Shown here: positions 14,666-22,958 of the stretch, piece after piece | Layout of the letters: every line of letters begins with the position of its first letter | Position numbering within the stretch: the first letter of the stretch is position 1 | Source of the DNA: Alistipes sp. | GTDB lineage: Bacteria; Bacteroidota; Bacteroidia; Bacteroidales; Rikenellaceae | Assembly: GCA_017463615.1 (NCBI GenBank) | Contig: JAFTOU010000008.1 | Location: 1 to 54,507 of the forward strand | Direction of reading: 5' to 3' | DNA: 54,507 bases | Position numbers and translations under genes: made by a program | The notes under the pieces: model-generated | What the model was told of the DNA's origin: nothing | The model's input: only the letters and a program-made list of their open reading frames with translations | Databases searched by the model: none

Positions 14666-16099
14666 ATGAAAAAAGTACTATTGACAGCAGTAGCTGTAGT
14701 TTTGGCAGGAGCAGGACTCTATGCAGACAAGCGATTTGTTATGCTTGACAAGGTTGTGGCTGTTGTCGGAAATTCATCTATCATGTACTCGGAGGTTGAG
14801 CAGACCGCTAAGCAGCTTGTTGAGGCTCGCCGTGCCGAGGGTTACACCTCAGACCGCGACCCTAAGAGCGAGGCGTTGGAACAGCTGATGATGCAGAAGT
14901 TGCTCTACAATCAGGCGCTTATAGACTCTGTGGATGTAAGCACGGGCGATATCGTTCAGCGCGTGGAGATGCAGGTGCAGAATATGACCGCTGAGGCTGG
15001 CTCAGTAACGGAGCTGGAGCGTAAGAGCCACATGCCTATCTACCACATCCGCGAGCTTGTACGCCGTCAGGTGGAGGAGCAGGCATACGCTCAGGCTATG
15101 CAGCAGGATGTTATCAGCAAGGTTAAGGTTGTACCTGGCGAGGTGGAGCGATTCTACAACACCACGACCAAGGAGGATCTGCCAATTATCGCCGAGCAGT
15201 ATATGTACGCCCACATCACCAAGTACCCGAAGGGTATGGAGGCGGCTAAGCGTCGTACTCGTGAGCGCCTGCTTGATATGCGCGAGCGTATCGTTACGGG
15301 CAAGGCTCAGTTCTCAACTCTGGCGCGTATGTACTCTGTAGATGGTGCTGCTATCCGCGGTGGCGAGCTGGAGCCTACAACGCTGAACGGTTGGGTGAAG
15401 CCTTTTGCCGATGCTGTTGAGGAGCTTAAGCCGGGTCAGGTGTCAGAGGTTGTGGAGACTCAGTTTGGTCTGCACATCATCCAGATGATTGACAAGCGCG
15501 GCAACCTCTACCACTGCCGTCACATCGTTCTGCGTCCGACATATACCTCGGACGAGATTATCGCTCCGCTGCTGGAGCTGGACTCTATTGCCAACCTTAT
15601 CCGCAAGGACTCACTCACCTTTGAGGCTGCGGCGCTGGCTCACTCGGACGATAAGCACTCTAAGCAGAATGGCGGTATTGTTACCAACCACGACCTGCTG
15701 GAGCACTACTCGGCATTTGATGCTAAGCTGACGGCTACTAAGTTCCTCAAGGAGGACTTCGGCGTAGGTGGTGGCAAGAGTATTGACGACTATAACACCC
15801 TGCGCTATATGAGCAAGGGCGATGTCTCTACCGCCTTCCGTACCTCGGATATGAACGGTAATGAGATGTGTAAGATTATCAAGCTGGTGGATGTTATCCC
15901 TGCCCACACTGCAACCCTTGACGAGGACTACCTCCGTCTGGAGCAGATTGCCCTGCAGGATAAGCAGCAGAAGGTCTTTCAGCAGTGGCTTGATAGCAAG
16001 ATTGAGACTATGTATGTCTACATCAGCCCAGAGTTCCGCACTGGCGAGTTCGTCAATAAGAGCTGGGTTAAGAAGGATATGGATAAAAAGGTAATGTAG
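14666..16099 (+). CDS. Peptidylprolyl isomerase, SurA-like
   Basis: 477 residues. A signal peptide (ends about LYA) precedes a SurA N-terminal chaperone domain (DKVVAVVGNSSIMYSEVEQ, about 28-165). A parvulin domain follows at about 177-273, with AQFSTLARMYSVDGAAIRGG and QFGLHIIQM. A second, weaker parvulin-like domain (YHCRHIVLRPTYTSDEI, about 280-385) has lost parts of the motif. It catalyses prolyl isomerization and chaperones outer membrane proteins in the periplasm. It lies in an operon between the foldase lipoprotein and the OstA-like gene, and its stop overlaps the next start by one base (TAGTG). Confidence 0.88.
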   Translation: MKKVLLTAVAVVLAGAGLYADKRFVMLDKVVAVVGNSSIMYSEVEQTAKQLVEARRAEGYTSDRDPKSEALEQLMMQKLLYNQALIDSVDVSTGDIVQRVEMQVQNMTAEAGSVTELERKSHMPIYHIRELVRRQVEEQAYAQAMQQDVISKVKVVPGEVERFYNTTTKEDLPIIAEQYMYAHITKYPKGMEAAKRRTRERLLDMRERIVTGKAQFSTLARMYSVDGAAIRGGELEPTTLNGWVKPFADAVEELKPGQVSEVVETQFGLHIIQMIDKRGNLYHCRHIVLRPTYTSDEIIAPLLELDSIANLIRKDSLTFEAAALAHSDDKHSKQNGGIVTNHDLLEHYSAFDAKLTATKFLKEDFGVGGGKSIDDYNTLRYMSKGDVSTAFRTSDMNGNEMCKIIKLVDVIPAHTATLDEDYLRLEQIALQDKQQKVFQQWLDSKIETMYVYISPEFRTGEFVNKSWVKKDMDKKVM

Positions 16100-18708
16100 T
16101 GCGTAAGTTTTTAGTCACAATATCGGCGCTTGTTCTTGCTGCTGCCTCCATAGTCTTTGCGGGCAGCACGGGTATGCCACGCCTGCCTGAGCGTAGTGAG
16201 CGTGAGCCTCAGAGCCTGCAGAGCGAGAAGAAGTCCGACAAATATGTGGATATGCGCTCCGATGCGGGACGCCAGACGCAGATGGGTGGTCGTAAGATAC
16301 TCATCGCCGTGGGTAACTTCGCTGCACACCACAATGGTACTGTCATCACTTGTGATAGTACTGTTCGTTATTCCGACTCCCACCTTGAGTGCTTCGGTAA
16401 TGTGCTGATAAACAAGGGTACAACATTCATTTATGGCGACCGCGCCGAGTACGATGGCGACCGCAATGAGGCTCGTATCTACTCCGATATTATCAAGGTT
16501 GTGGATGGCACGGCGACGATGTATACCTACAACTTCACATTCAACACCAAGAGCAATATCGGTACCTTTACGGGTGGCGGTGTGGTTGTGGACGAGAAGA
16601 ATCGCCTTGAGGCTGACCGCGGCTACTACAATGCCGACACTAAGGATATCATCTGCGTGGAGCGCGTGGAGATGCGCGACGATAAGTACCAGATGAAGGG
16701 CGACTCGGTAATATATAATATGGATACCAACAACGCCCGCTTCTTCCGCAATACCAATATCTGGAATCAGGAGGAGGGCGAGTATCTCTATGCCGATGCT
16801 GGCGAGTTCTACGAGGCGGAGGACCTCTATCGCCTTACCGAGAATGGCTATATCCTTACCGAGGAGCAGGAGCTGTGGAGCGATAGCCTTGACTACTACC
16901 GCGAGCGTGGCTATGCACACCTGCGCCACAATATCCAGATAGACGATACCAAGAATAAAATCATAGCCTTTGGCGACTGGGGCGAGTACTGGAAAGAGCC
17001 GGGCAACGCCTTCCTTACCGACGACGCCGTTATGGTGAGCTACGATGCCGAGCAGGGCGATAGCCTCTTTATCCGCTCGGACTCTATGTATATGTTCACT
17101 AAGGACCCTGTCGCTGAGCGCCTTGAGCGTGAGCGTATCGCTCGCCAGCGTGCCGACTCTATCGCTCTGGCAGATAGCCTTGACCGTGTGGCTAAGGAGC
17201 AGAAGCAGGCAGAGATGAGGCAGCGCGCCGAGGCAAATAGACAGCGTATGGAGCAGCAGGAGAGCGCTCCGCAGGAGGATGGCGAGCAACCACGCCAATC
17301 ACTCTCGGCACAGCAGCAGCGCGAGCAGGCACTTGCCTCGCTCAATAAGGCTAAGGATAACCGCAAGGCCCGTGAGCAGCGTGGCAATAAGGGTGGCGAT
17401 GCGGAGCAGACAGCAGCCTCGCAGAGTACAACCCCTGCCGATAGCCTCGCTACGGATAGCCTTCGCAGGGACTCTCTTGCCGTAGACTCTCTGTTGGCAG
17501 ATAGCCTGCGAAATGGACTTGACACCCTGACCCTCAAGGAGCGTAAGGCATTGGAGAAGGCGGCAGCTAAGGCTCTTAAGCAGCAGATACGCGACTCTAT
17601 AAAGAGGGTTAAGGCGGATAGCCTGCGCGTTAAACTGGACTCTATCGCTGCTCGTCGTCAGGCGAAGCGTACGGCATACTATAAGAGACTGGAGCGTCAG
17701 GACTCAATCTTCAAGGCTAAGGCTCGCGAGCGTGCCGATAAGCAGCTGCGCCGTCGTGTGGCTCGTCTGGAGCGTCGCGGTATTACCATCAAGCCTGTGC
17801 ACGACTCCGTATGGCGAACTATAGACTCTATTATCTACGCCGACTCCGTTCCGCACGACTCGTTGGTACGCCATAGGCTTGACTCTATGATTGCAATCTA
17901 CTTCCCTCGCAAGGAGATGGTAGATACTACGGCAGTGGCTACCGATACGGTGACTGTAGACTCAACCTACAAGCTCATCTACGCCGTTCGTAATGTGCGT
18001 ATGTTCCGCAGCGATGCTCAGATGGTCTGCGACTCGCTCGTTCTGCGTAGTACCGACTCGGTTATCCACCTCTATAAGCTGCCGGTGCTCTGGAGCGAGG
18101 AGAATCAGATTACGGCAGATAGTATGCACATCTATAACACCGAGGGACGACTCACTAAGGCTCTGTTTGAGGGTCACCCGATGACCGTTGCTCAGATAGA
18201 TACGGCACACTACAATCAGGTGGCGGGCAAGGAGATGATTGCTTACTTTAACGATAATAACGAGCTCTACCGCAACGATGTGAATGGCAATGTGCAGACC
18301 ATATACTATATGCAGGAGGAGAACTCGCCAGAGATTACCATGATGGCATATATTGAGAGTGGCGATATGACCGCCTACCTTGAGAATCGCCAGCTTAAGG
18401 GCATCACCTACCGCACAAACCCTACCTACTTCTTCTATCCTATAGACAAGGTGCCAGAGGATAGGGAGACTCGCCTTAAGGGCTTTAAGTGGGAGGAGGC
18501 TCGCCGACCAAACCGCGATAGCGTTATGACTCGCACTATCCGTCCTACGGAGCGTGAGCAGCGAGATAAACTACCAAGGCCAAACTTCCCTATAGAGCGT
18601 GCCATGACCCTGCGCAAGCAGCGTCTTTTGGAGCAGGGTAGTTGGAAAGACCGCACAGACACCCTCTCCATTGAGACCATTGAGTGGGTAGAGTCAGTGA
18701 GGTACTAG
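16099..18708 (+). CDS. OstA-like protein (LPS transport family) with long charged insert
   Basis: 869 residues from GTG 16099, overlapping the previous stop by one base. A signal peptide (ends about VFAG) is followed by repeated OstA/LptA-type beta-jellyroll strands (about 65-330): TVITCDSTVRYSDSHLECFG, IYGDRAEYDGDRNEARIYSD and LEADRGYYNADTKD. A low-complexity stretch of Arg, Lys, Asp, Ser and Ala with many DSL units fills about 337-577. More OstA-like strands follow (RMFRSDAQMVCDSLVLRSTD, about 630-790). In Bacteroidetes this family is thought to take part in LPS transport across the periplasm. The insert is unusual and probably disordered or helical. Confidence 0.82.
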   Translation: MRKFLVTISALVLAAASIVFAGSTGMPRLPERSEREPQSLQSEKKSDKYVDMRSDAGRQTQMGGRKILIAVGNFAAHHNGTVITCDSTVRYSDSHLECFGNVLINKGTTFIYGDRAEYDGDRNEARIYSDIIKVVDGTATMYTYNFTFNTKSNIGTFTGGGVVVDEKNRLEADRGYYNADTKDIICVERVEMRDDKYQMKGDSVIYNMDTNNARFFRNTNIWNQEEGEYLYADAGEFYEAEDLYRLTENGYILTEEQELWSDSLDYYRERGYAHLRHNIQIDDTKNKIIAFGDWGEYWKEPGNAFLTDDAVMVSYDAEQGDSLFIRSDSMYMFTKDPVAERLERERIARQRADSIALADSLDRVAKEQKQAEMRQRAEANRQRMEQQESAPQEDGEQPRQSLSAQQQREQALASLNKAKDNRKAREQRGNKGGDAEQTAASQSTTPADSLATDSLRRDSLAVDSLLADSLRNGLDTLTLKERKALEKAAAKALKQQIRDSIKRVKADSLRVKLDSIAARRQAKRTAYYKRLERQDSIFKAKARERADKQLRRRVARLERRGITIKPVHDSVWRTIDSIIYADSVPHDSLVRHRLDSMIAIYFPRKEMVDTTAVATDTVTVDSTYKLIYAVRNVRMFRSDAQMVCDSLVLRSTDSVIHLYKLPVLWSEENQITADSMHIYNTEGRLTKALFEGHPMTVAQIDTAHYNQVAGKEMIAYFNDNNELYRNDVNGNVQTIYYMQEENSPEITMMAYIESGDMTAYLENRQLKGITYRTNPTYFFYPIDKVPEDRETRLKGFKWEEARRPNRDSVMTRTIRPTEREQRDKLPRPNFPIERAMTLRKQRLLEQGSWKDRTDTLSIETIEWVESVRY

Positions 18709-18793
18709 CCGTTAGCTACTTAGCTTAGATAAAATTTGTGTTATTATAAAAATAGCCAATGGCTAATGACCAATGGCTAAAAGCCAGAAAACT
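18709..18793. repeat. TAGCCA/TGGCTA degenerate repeat before metY
   Basis: TAGCCAATGGCTA, then ACCAATGGCTAAAAGCC, form overlapping near-palindromes. The same words occur at 13680-13715 and 37796-37822. An ATG inside (18773) opens a longer metY frame, but this is repeat DNA and not a likely start. Confidence 0.5.
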
Positions 18794-20083
18794 ATGTTGG
18801 ATAAGAAAAATCTTCGTTTTGAGACTCGCCAGATTCATGGCGGTTATAGTGTAGATGCTACAGGCTCTCGCGGTATTGCAATCTATCCTACTGCGGCATA
18901 CCACTTCAAGAGTTGCGAGTATGCAGCCAACCTCTTTGAACTCAGCGAGCCGGGAAATATATACACCCGCCTGCATAACCCAACCACAGCAGCCTATGAG
19001 CAGCGTATAGCCTCGCTCTACAATGCTGTCGGCGCACTTGCTGTATCGTCGGGCATGGCGGCTATCTTTATCACCGTAACCTCGCTCTGCCAGGCGGGCG
19101 ATAATATCGTTGCAGCACCGTTCCTCTATGGCGGTACCTACAACCAGTTCCGCGTATCGCTGCGTAAGCTGGGTATTGAAGTTCGCATTGCCGCTTCGGA
19201 GCATCCTGAGGATTTTGAGCAGCTCATTGACGAGCACACCCGTATGATATATGTAGAGAGTATGGGTAACCCAACCTGTGATGTGCCCGATTTGGAGGCT
19301 CTCGGTCGCCTTGCTACGGTCTACGATGTGCCATTTGTTGTTGATAACACCTTCGGCGCAGCGGGCTTCCTCTGCAACCCATTTGACTGGGGCGCAAATA
19401 TCGTCGTAGACTCGGCTACCAAGTGGATAAACGGCCACGGCACGGCTATGGGCGGCATTATCGTTGATGGCGGAAATTACAACTGGGGCAATGGCAAGTT
19501 CCCGCAGATTGATGGCCCTTCGGAGGGCTACCACGGTCTGAATATCTACGAGACCTTCGGCAATCAGGCCTTTATCGTTAAGTGCCGCGTAGATGGTCTG
19601 CGCGACTTCGGCTGCTCGCCATCGCCATTTGATAGCTACCTGATGATGTTGGGCCTTGAGACCCTCTCGCTCCGCGTGGCGCATCAGGTGGAGAGCTGCC
19701 GCACCCTTGCCGAGTACTGCCTTGAGCATCCAAAGGTTGCCCGCGTAAGCTATGTGGGCTTTGAGAACCACCCAGGCTATAAGAATGCGCAGAAGTACTA
19801 CCGCTTTGGTGCTTCGGCGGTGATGAATATTGAACTTTGTGGTACGCTGGAGAGTACCGTTCGCTTTGTGGAGTCACTGAGCCTTATGGGCAATATGACC
19901 ATGATTGGCGACAGCATCAGCGTAGTTACCCACCCAGCCTCTACAACCCACAAGCAGCTCTCGGACGAGGATATGGCCGCTGCGGGCGTAACACCTACAC
20001 TGCTGCGTATATCGCTCGGACTGGAGAATGTAGAGGATATTATTGACGACTTTGAACAGGCTTTTGAGAGTATAGATGAGTAG
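18794..20083 (+). CDS. metY: O-acetylhomoserine sulfhydrylase (MetY)
   Basis: 429 residues from ATG 18794 (MLDKKNLRFETRQIHGGY). The ATG 18773 lies in a repeat and would add an atypical leader. It is a PLP-dependent Cys/Met metabolism enzyme. The Schiff-base lysine is in VDSATKWINGHGTAMGG (about 210). GGTYNQFRVSLRKLGIE and GAVGALAVSSGMAAIFITV contribute to cofactor binding. It makes homocysteine (or methionine with methanethiol) from O-acetylhomoserine and sulfide in the cytosol. Its 3' end overlaps metX by 8 bp, so its acceptor substrate is made by the next gene. Confidence 0.95.
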   Translation: MLDKKNLRFETRQIHGGYSVDATGSRGIAIYPTAAYHFKSCEYAANLFELSEPGNIYTRLHNPTTAAYEQRIASLYNAVGALAVSSGMAAIFITVTSLCQAGDNIVAAPFLYGGTYNQFRVSLRKLGIEVRIAASEHPEDFEQLIDEHTRMIYVESMGNPTCDVPDLEALGRLATVYDVPFVVDNTFGAAGFLCNPFDWGANIVVDSATKWINGHGTAMGGIIVDGGNYNWGNGKFPQIDGPSEGYHGLNIYETFGNQAFIVKCRVDGLRDFGCSPSPFDSYLMMLGLETLSLRVAHQVESCRTLAEYCLEHPKVARVSYVGFENHPGYKNAQKYYRFGASAVMNIELCGTLESTVRFVESLSLMGNMTMIGDSISVVTHPASTTHKQLSDEDMAAAGVTPTLLRISLGLENVEDIIDDFEQAFESIDE

Positions 20084-21101
20084 AGTATATCACTATTCCA
20101 AACCATTTACCACCGAGGGCGGCTATACATTCCCGTCGCTTGATATTGCTTACGATACCTACGGCACAATGAATGCCGAGCGTAGCAATGTCATCTGGGT
20201 ATGCCACGCCCTTACAGCAAACTCGGATGTGGCAGATTGGTGGCCTCATACCGTGGAGGAGGGTTGTTTCCTTGACCCTGCAAAGTACTTTACCGTCTGC
20301 GCCAACTTCCTCGGCTCGCACTATGGCACCACAGGACCACTCTCGGTAAACCCCGCTACGGGCGAGAAGTGGTATGGCGACTTTCCGCTTATCACCGTCC
20401 GCGATATGGTGCGTGTGCACCAGCTGCTGGCGGAGTACCTGGGTATCAGCCGCGTAAAGCTGCTTATCGGTAGCTCTATTGGTGGCTTCCAGTGCCTTGA
20501 GTGGGCGGTTATGCAGCCCGACTTTGCCGAGCGCGCAGCCTTTATCGCCACAACCCCTCGCACGCAGGCGTGGGCTTCGGGCTTCAACGAGTCCCAGCGT
20601 ATGGCTATTGAGTGCGACCCTACATACGGCGAGCGGAGTGACGAGGCGGGACTTACGGGTATGGCGGTTGCTCGCAGTATCGCTCTGCTGAGCTACCGTG
20701 GCGGTATTGCCTATAACCTCTCGCAGGAGGATGCCGACCCCGATAATGCCTCCTTTGAGCGTCGCGTGCTGAGCTACCAGCGCTATCAGGGCGAGAAGCT
20801 GCGCCGTCGCTTCAATGCCTACTCATACTATCGCCTCTCGCAGGCTGTAGATTCGCACAATCTGGGTCGTGGCCGTGGCACTGTGGCGGATGTGCTGAAG
20901 GGTATTCGGGCAAAGAGCCTTGTGGTGGCAATCACCTCGGATATCATCTTCCCACCTGCCGACCACGATATTTTGGTGCAGAATATCCCCGATGTGACCT
21001 ATCGCACTATAGACTCAGTCTTTGGTCACGATGGCTTTTTGGTAGAACACAAACTGTTGAATGAGATAATTTTAGACTTTATGGTAGGTTCTATAAATTA
21101 G
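20076..21101 (+). CDS. metX: Homoserine O-acetyltransferase (MetX)
   Basis: 341 residues, alpha/beta-hydrolase fold. The nucleophile Ser is in LIGSSIGGFQCLEW (about 133), the Asp in VAITSDIIFPP (about 290) and the His in VFGHDGFLVEH (about 318). It acetylates homoserine using acetyl-CoA, feeding MetY. Bacteroidetes homologues near this length lack the CBS domains of archaeal forms. The start overlaps metY by 8 bp. The last five codons and the stop (GGT TCT ATA AAT TAG, with GTA before) lie inside the terminal inverted repeat of the element at 21083-21275, so insertion apparently set the C-terminus. Confidence 0.95.
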   Translation: MSRVYHYSKPFTTEGGYTFPSLDIAYDTYGTMNAERSNVIWVCHALTANSDVADWWPHTVEEGCFLDPAKYFTVCANFLGSHYGTTGPLSVNPATGEKWYGDFPLITVRDMVRVHQLLAEYLGISRVKLLIGSSIGGFQCLEWAVMQPDFAERAAFIATTPRTQAWASGFNESQRMAIECDPTYGERSDEAGLTGMAVARSIALLSYRGGIAYNLSQEDADPDNASFERRVLSYQRYQGEKLRRRFNAYSYYRLSQAVDSHNLGRGRGTVADVLKGIRAKSLVVAITSDIIFPPADHDILVQNIPDVTYRTIDSVFGHDGFLVEHKLLNEIILDFMVGSIN

Positions 21102-21275
21102 GGCGAGGCAATTTGGAAGGTTATTTTGAGCAGGTTTTTCTGCTCTTTTGAGGGAGTAATAGCCTATTATAACCGAGAAAAGCAGGAAAAGATGCCAAAA
21201 TAAACCCCAAAGTGACCGCAATAGAATCTACTAAAACTAAGAATATTAACTAATTACTAATTTATAGAACATACC
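21083..21275 (+). repeat. MITE-like element, copy 1
   Basis: The ends GGTAGGTTCTATAAATTAG and (inverted) GGTATGTTCTATAAATTAG match in 18 of 19 positions. The body up to 21232 folds end to end as a long imperfect hairpin; an inner ATAGAATCTACT also pairs with the left end. A second copy (41923-42113) aligns without gaps to base 42072. No open frame is inside, so any mobility would need a transposase elsewhere. It lies between metX and hom. Confidence 0.8.
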
Positions 21276-21282
21276 TTAAAAG

Positions 21283-22473
21283 ATGAATAGTAAGAAATTA
21301 CAGATTGGACTCTTCGGCTTTGGTACTGTTGGTAAGGGTCTGTATGATGTGCTGGAGCGTATCGGCTCTCAGAATGTTGAGATTCGCCGTATCTGCGTGC
21401 GTGATATTAACAAGCCCCGCTCTGTGGAGGCTAAGTTTACCGATAATCCAGACGATATCTTCTCTGACCCAGAGGTAAACTTCGTCGTAGAGCTTATTGA
21501 CGACGCCGAAGCAGCTTATACCATCGTTAAGACCGCTCTGATGAAGCGCCTGCCGGTGGTTTCGGGCAATAAGAAGATGCTCGCATACCATATTGAGGAG
21601 CTTATAGAGCTGCAGCAGCAGTATAACACCGCTCTGCTCTATGACGCATCGGCTTGTGGCTCTATCCCTGTTATCCGCAACCTTGAGGAGTACTACGATA
21701 ACGACCTGCTTACATCGGTTAAGGGTATCCTCAATGGCTCGTCAAACTTTATCCTGAGCAAGATTTTCAACGAGAAGATGTCCTATCCAGATGCCCTCAA
21801 GCTGGCGCAGGACTTGGGCTTTGCCGAGAGTAACCCTTCACTCGATATTGACGGCTGGGACTCGCTCTTCAAGCTCATCATCATCACCGTTCACGCCTTC
21901 GGACTCTATGTGGCTCCAGAGCGCATCTTTACCTACGGTATCAGCAATATGAACGATGCCGATATCCGCTTCGCAACTGAGAAGGAGCGCCGCTTTAAGC
22001 TGGTTGCCCATGTTGAGAAGATTGCCGATAATCGCCTCATTATGAGCGTTATGCCACAGCTTATCTCTCGCAATAAGTATATCTATAGCGTTGAGGACGA
22101 GTTCAATGGCGTGGTTATTAAGGGACTATTCTATGACAAGCAGTTTATGTTCGGCCGTGGCGCGGGTGGCTATCCTACAGGCTCGGCAGTGCTTAGCGAT
22201 ATCACCGCTTGCCTCTATAACTATAAGTATGAGTATAAGAAGCGCAACGACTCAGCACTTCCAACCTACACCACCGACCACTCCTTCCGCGTCTACTACC
22301 GCTACTCCGACGCTGAGGACCTGGCCCTGCTCCACTTTGACTCCGTCTCAGAGAAGTATATCTCCGACGACTATAAGTATGTCGTAGGCCGCATCTCCCT
22401 CTCGGAGTTGCATCGCGTTCAGGAGGAGTTGCGTAGGCGTAATGTATTTATTGCCGCCTACCCTCGCGACTAA
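21283..22473 (+). CDS. hom: Homoserine dehydrogenase
   Basis: 396 residues. The N-terminal NAD(P) fold shows LQIGLFGFGTVGKGLYDVL. The catalytic/substrate region includes LLYDASACGSIPVIR, GILNGSSNFILSKI and the lysine in AQDLGFAESNPSLDIDGWDS. A C-terminal region (about 320-396) may be a small regulatory domain. It reduces aspartate semialdehyde to homoserine, the substrate of MetX just upstream, so metY-metX-hom form a methionine branch. It starts 7 bp after the MITE-like element, which may separate or modulate its expression. The nested hairpin element starts at its stop codon. Confidence 0.94.
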   Translation: MNSKKLQIGLFGFGTVGKGLYDVLERIGSQNVEIRRICVRDINKPRSVEAKFTDNPDDIFSDPEVNFVVELIDDAEAAYTIVKTALMKRLPVVSGNKKMLAYHIEELIELQQQYNTALLYDASACGSIPVIRNLEEYYDNDLLTSVKGILNGSSNFILSKIFNEKMSYPDALKLAQDLGFAESNPSLDIDGWDSLFKLIIITVHAFGLYVAPERIFTYGISNMNDADIRFATEKERRFKLVAHVEKIADNRLIMSVMPQLISRNKYIYSVEDEFNGVVIKGLFYDKQFMFGRGAGGYPTGSAVLSDITACLYNYKYEYKKRNDSALPTYTTDHSFRVYYRYSDAEDLALLHFDSVSEKYISDDYKYVVGRISLSELHRVQEELRRRNVFIAAYPRD

Positions 22474-22599
22474 TTTGGCGTGAAAAGGCGGCATTAGCTG
22501 CACATCCCTCATATCCCCGAATGGGAAATACGCTTTAGTATGTCCCATCCGGGGATATTTCACGATGCCCATCTACTACCACCTTTTGATGCCAAATTA
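22471..22599 (+). repeat. Nested hairpin element, copy B
   Basis: Outer arms TAATTTGGCGTGAAAAGG (22471-22488, beginning with the stop codon of hom) and CCTTTTGATGCCAAATTA (22582-22599). The inner stem at 22515-22554 pairs CCCCG, ATGGGA and ATAC with GTAT, TCCCAT and CGGGG. The loop CGCTTTA matches CGCCTTA in copy A. Several pairs differ from copy A on both sides at once. Confidence 0.75.
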
Positions 22600-22670
22600 G
22601 GTGCGAGGGGAGGGGGATAAAATCGTGCAAAGAATAATCGGCGCTGCAAGCCGTAATTGTACCCTCGTTT

Positions 22671-22838
22671 CTGCGTAGCGCTGTAGTGCGTTAGCCAGGT
22701 GCCGCCCAGTATTCGCGCACCCGGAGGAGGAAGGGTCAGATTTATCTGACCGTTTCTACGACAAAGTCCCCCTTTGCCAAAGGGGGATTTAGGGGGAATG
22801 TAAATATTTTTTTTAAGTTTAGTAGGACGCATTTTATT
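22671..22838. repeat. Composite intergenic repeat, copy 1 (left part)
   Basis: This stretch, from CTGCGTAGC through GCGTTAGCCAGG, ATTCGCGCAC and a GGTCAGAT-TTATCTGACC hairpin to the GTCCCCCTTT / AAAGGGGGA palindrome, is colinear with 31076-31245. The two share most bases. CCCCCTTT-AAAGGGGG sequences of this kind occur as dispersed repeats in many bacteria. No gene is in it. Confidence 0.75.
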
Positions 22839-22951
22839 CGGAAATAGTCTGTATCCGGAGGATACTAAAAGAATATAGAGATACTCGCTCAAACTTGTTT
22901 GGAAGCGAAGTATCTCTATATTCTTGTTGTCGTAGACAACGACTATTTCCG
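22839..22951. repeat. Four-way-junction structured element, copy 1
   Basis: The outer stem is CGGAAATAGTC (22839-22849) with GACTATTTCCG (22941-22951). Packed inside are the hairpin GTATCC-GGA-GGATAC (22851-22865), a long 57-nt hairpin with 16-bp arms (22869-22884 with 22910-22925) and the hairpin GTTGTC-GTA-GACAAC (22926-22940). The architecture matches 31246-31350, but the stem sequences do not. It lies 8 bp from the stop codon of the minus-strand transporter gene, so its RNA would be a 3' UTR structure. Confidence 0.8.
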
Positions 22952-22958
22952 CAGAGCC

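Noticed and set aside
16111-17298. 395-codon open frame antisense to the OstA-like gene
   Set aside because: It mirrors the codon pattern of the strongly supported plus-strand gene, is rich in Leu/His/Ala as expected for a shadow frame, and has no family motifs.
18709-18793. SAM or cobalamin riboswitch in front of metY
   Set aside because: The leader is only about 85 bp and consists of TAGCCA/TGGCTA repeats; no riboswitch core motif was seen.
18725-19771. 348-codon open frame antisense to metY
   Set aside because: Shadow of metY; metY carries the full PLP motif set and the antisense product matches nothing recognisable.
22839-22951. Four-way-junction element as a tRNA
   Set aside because: The fold is clover-like, but it lacks a CCA-type end, a T-loop TTC motif and an anticodon arm of 5 bp with a 7-nt loop; the long 57-nt arm does not fit.
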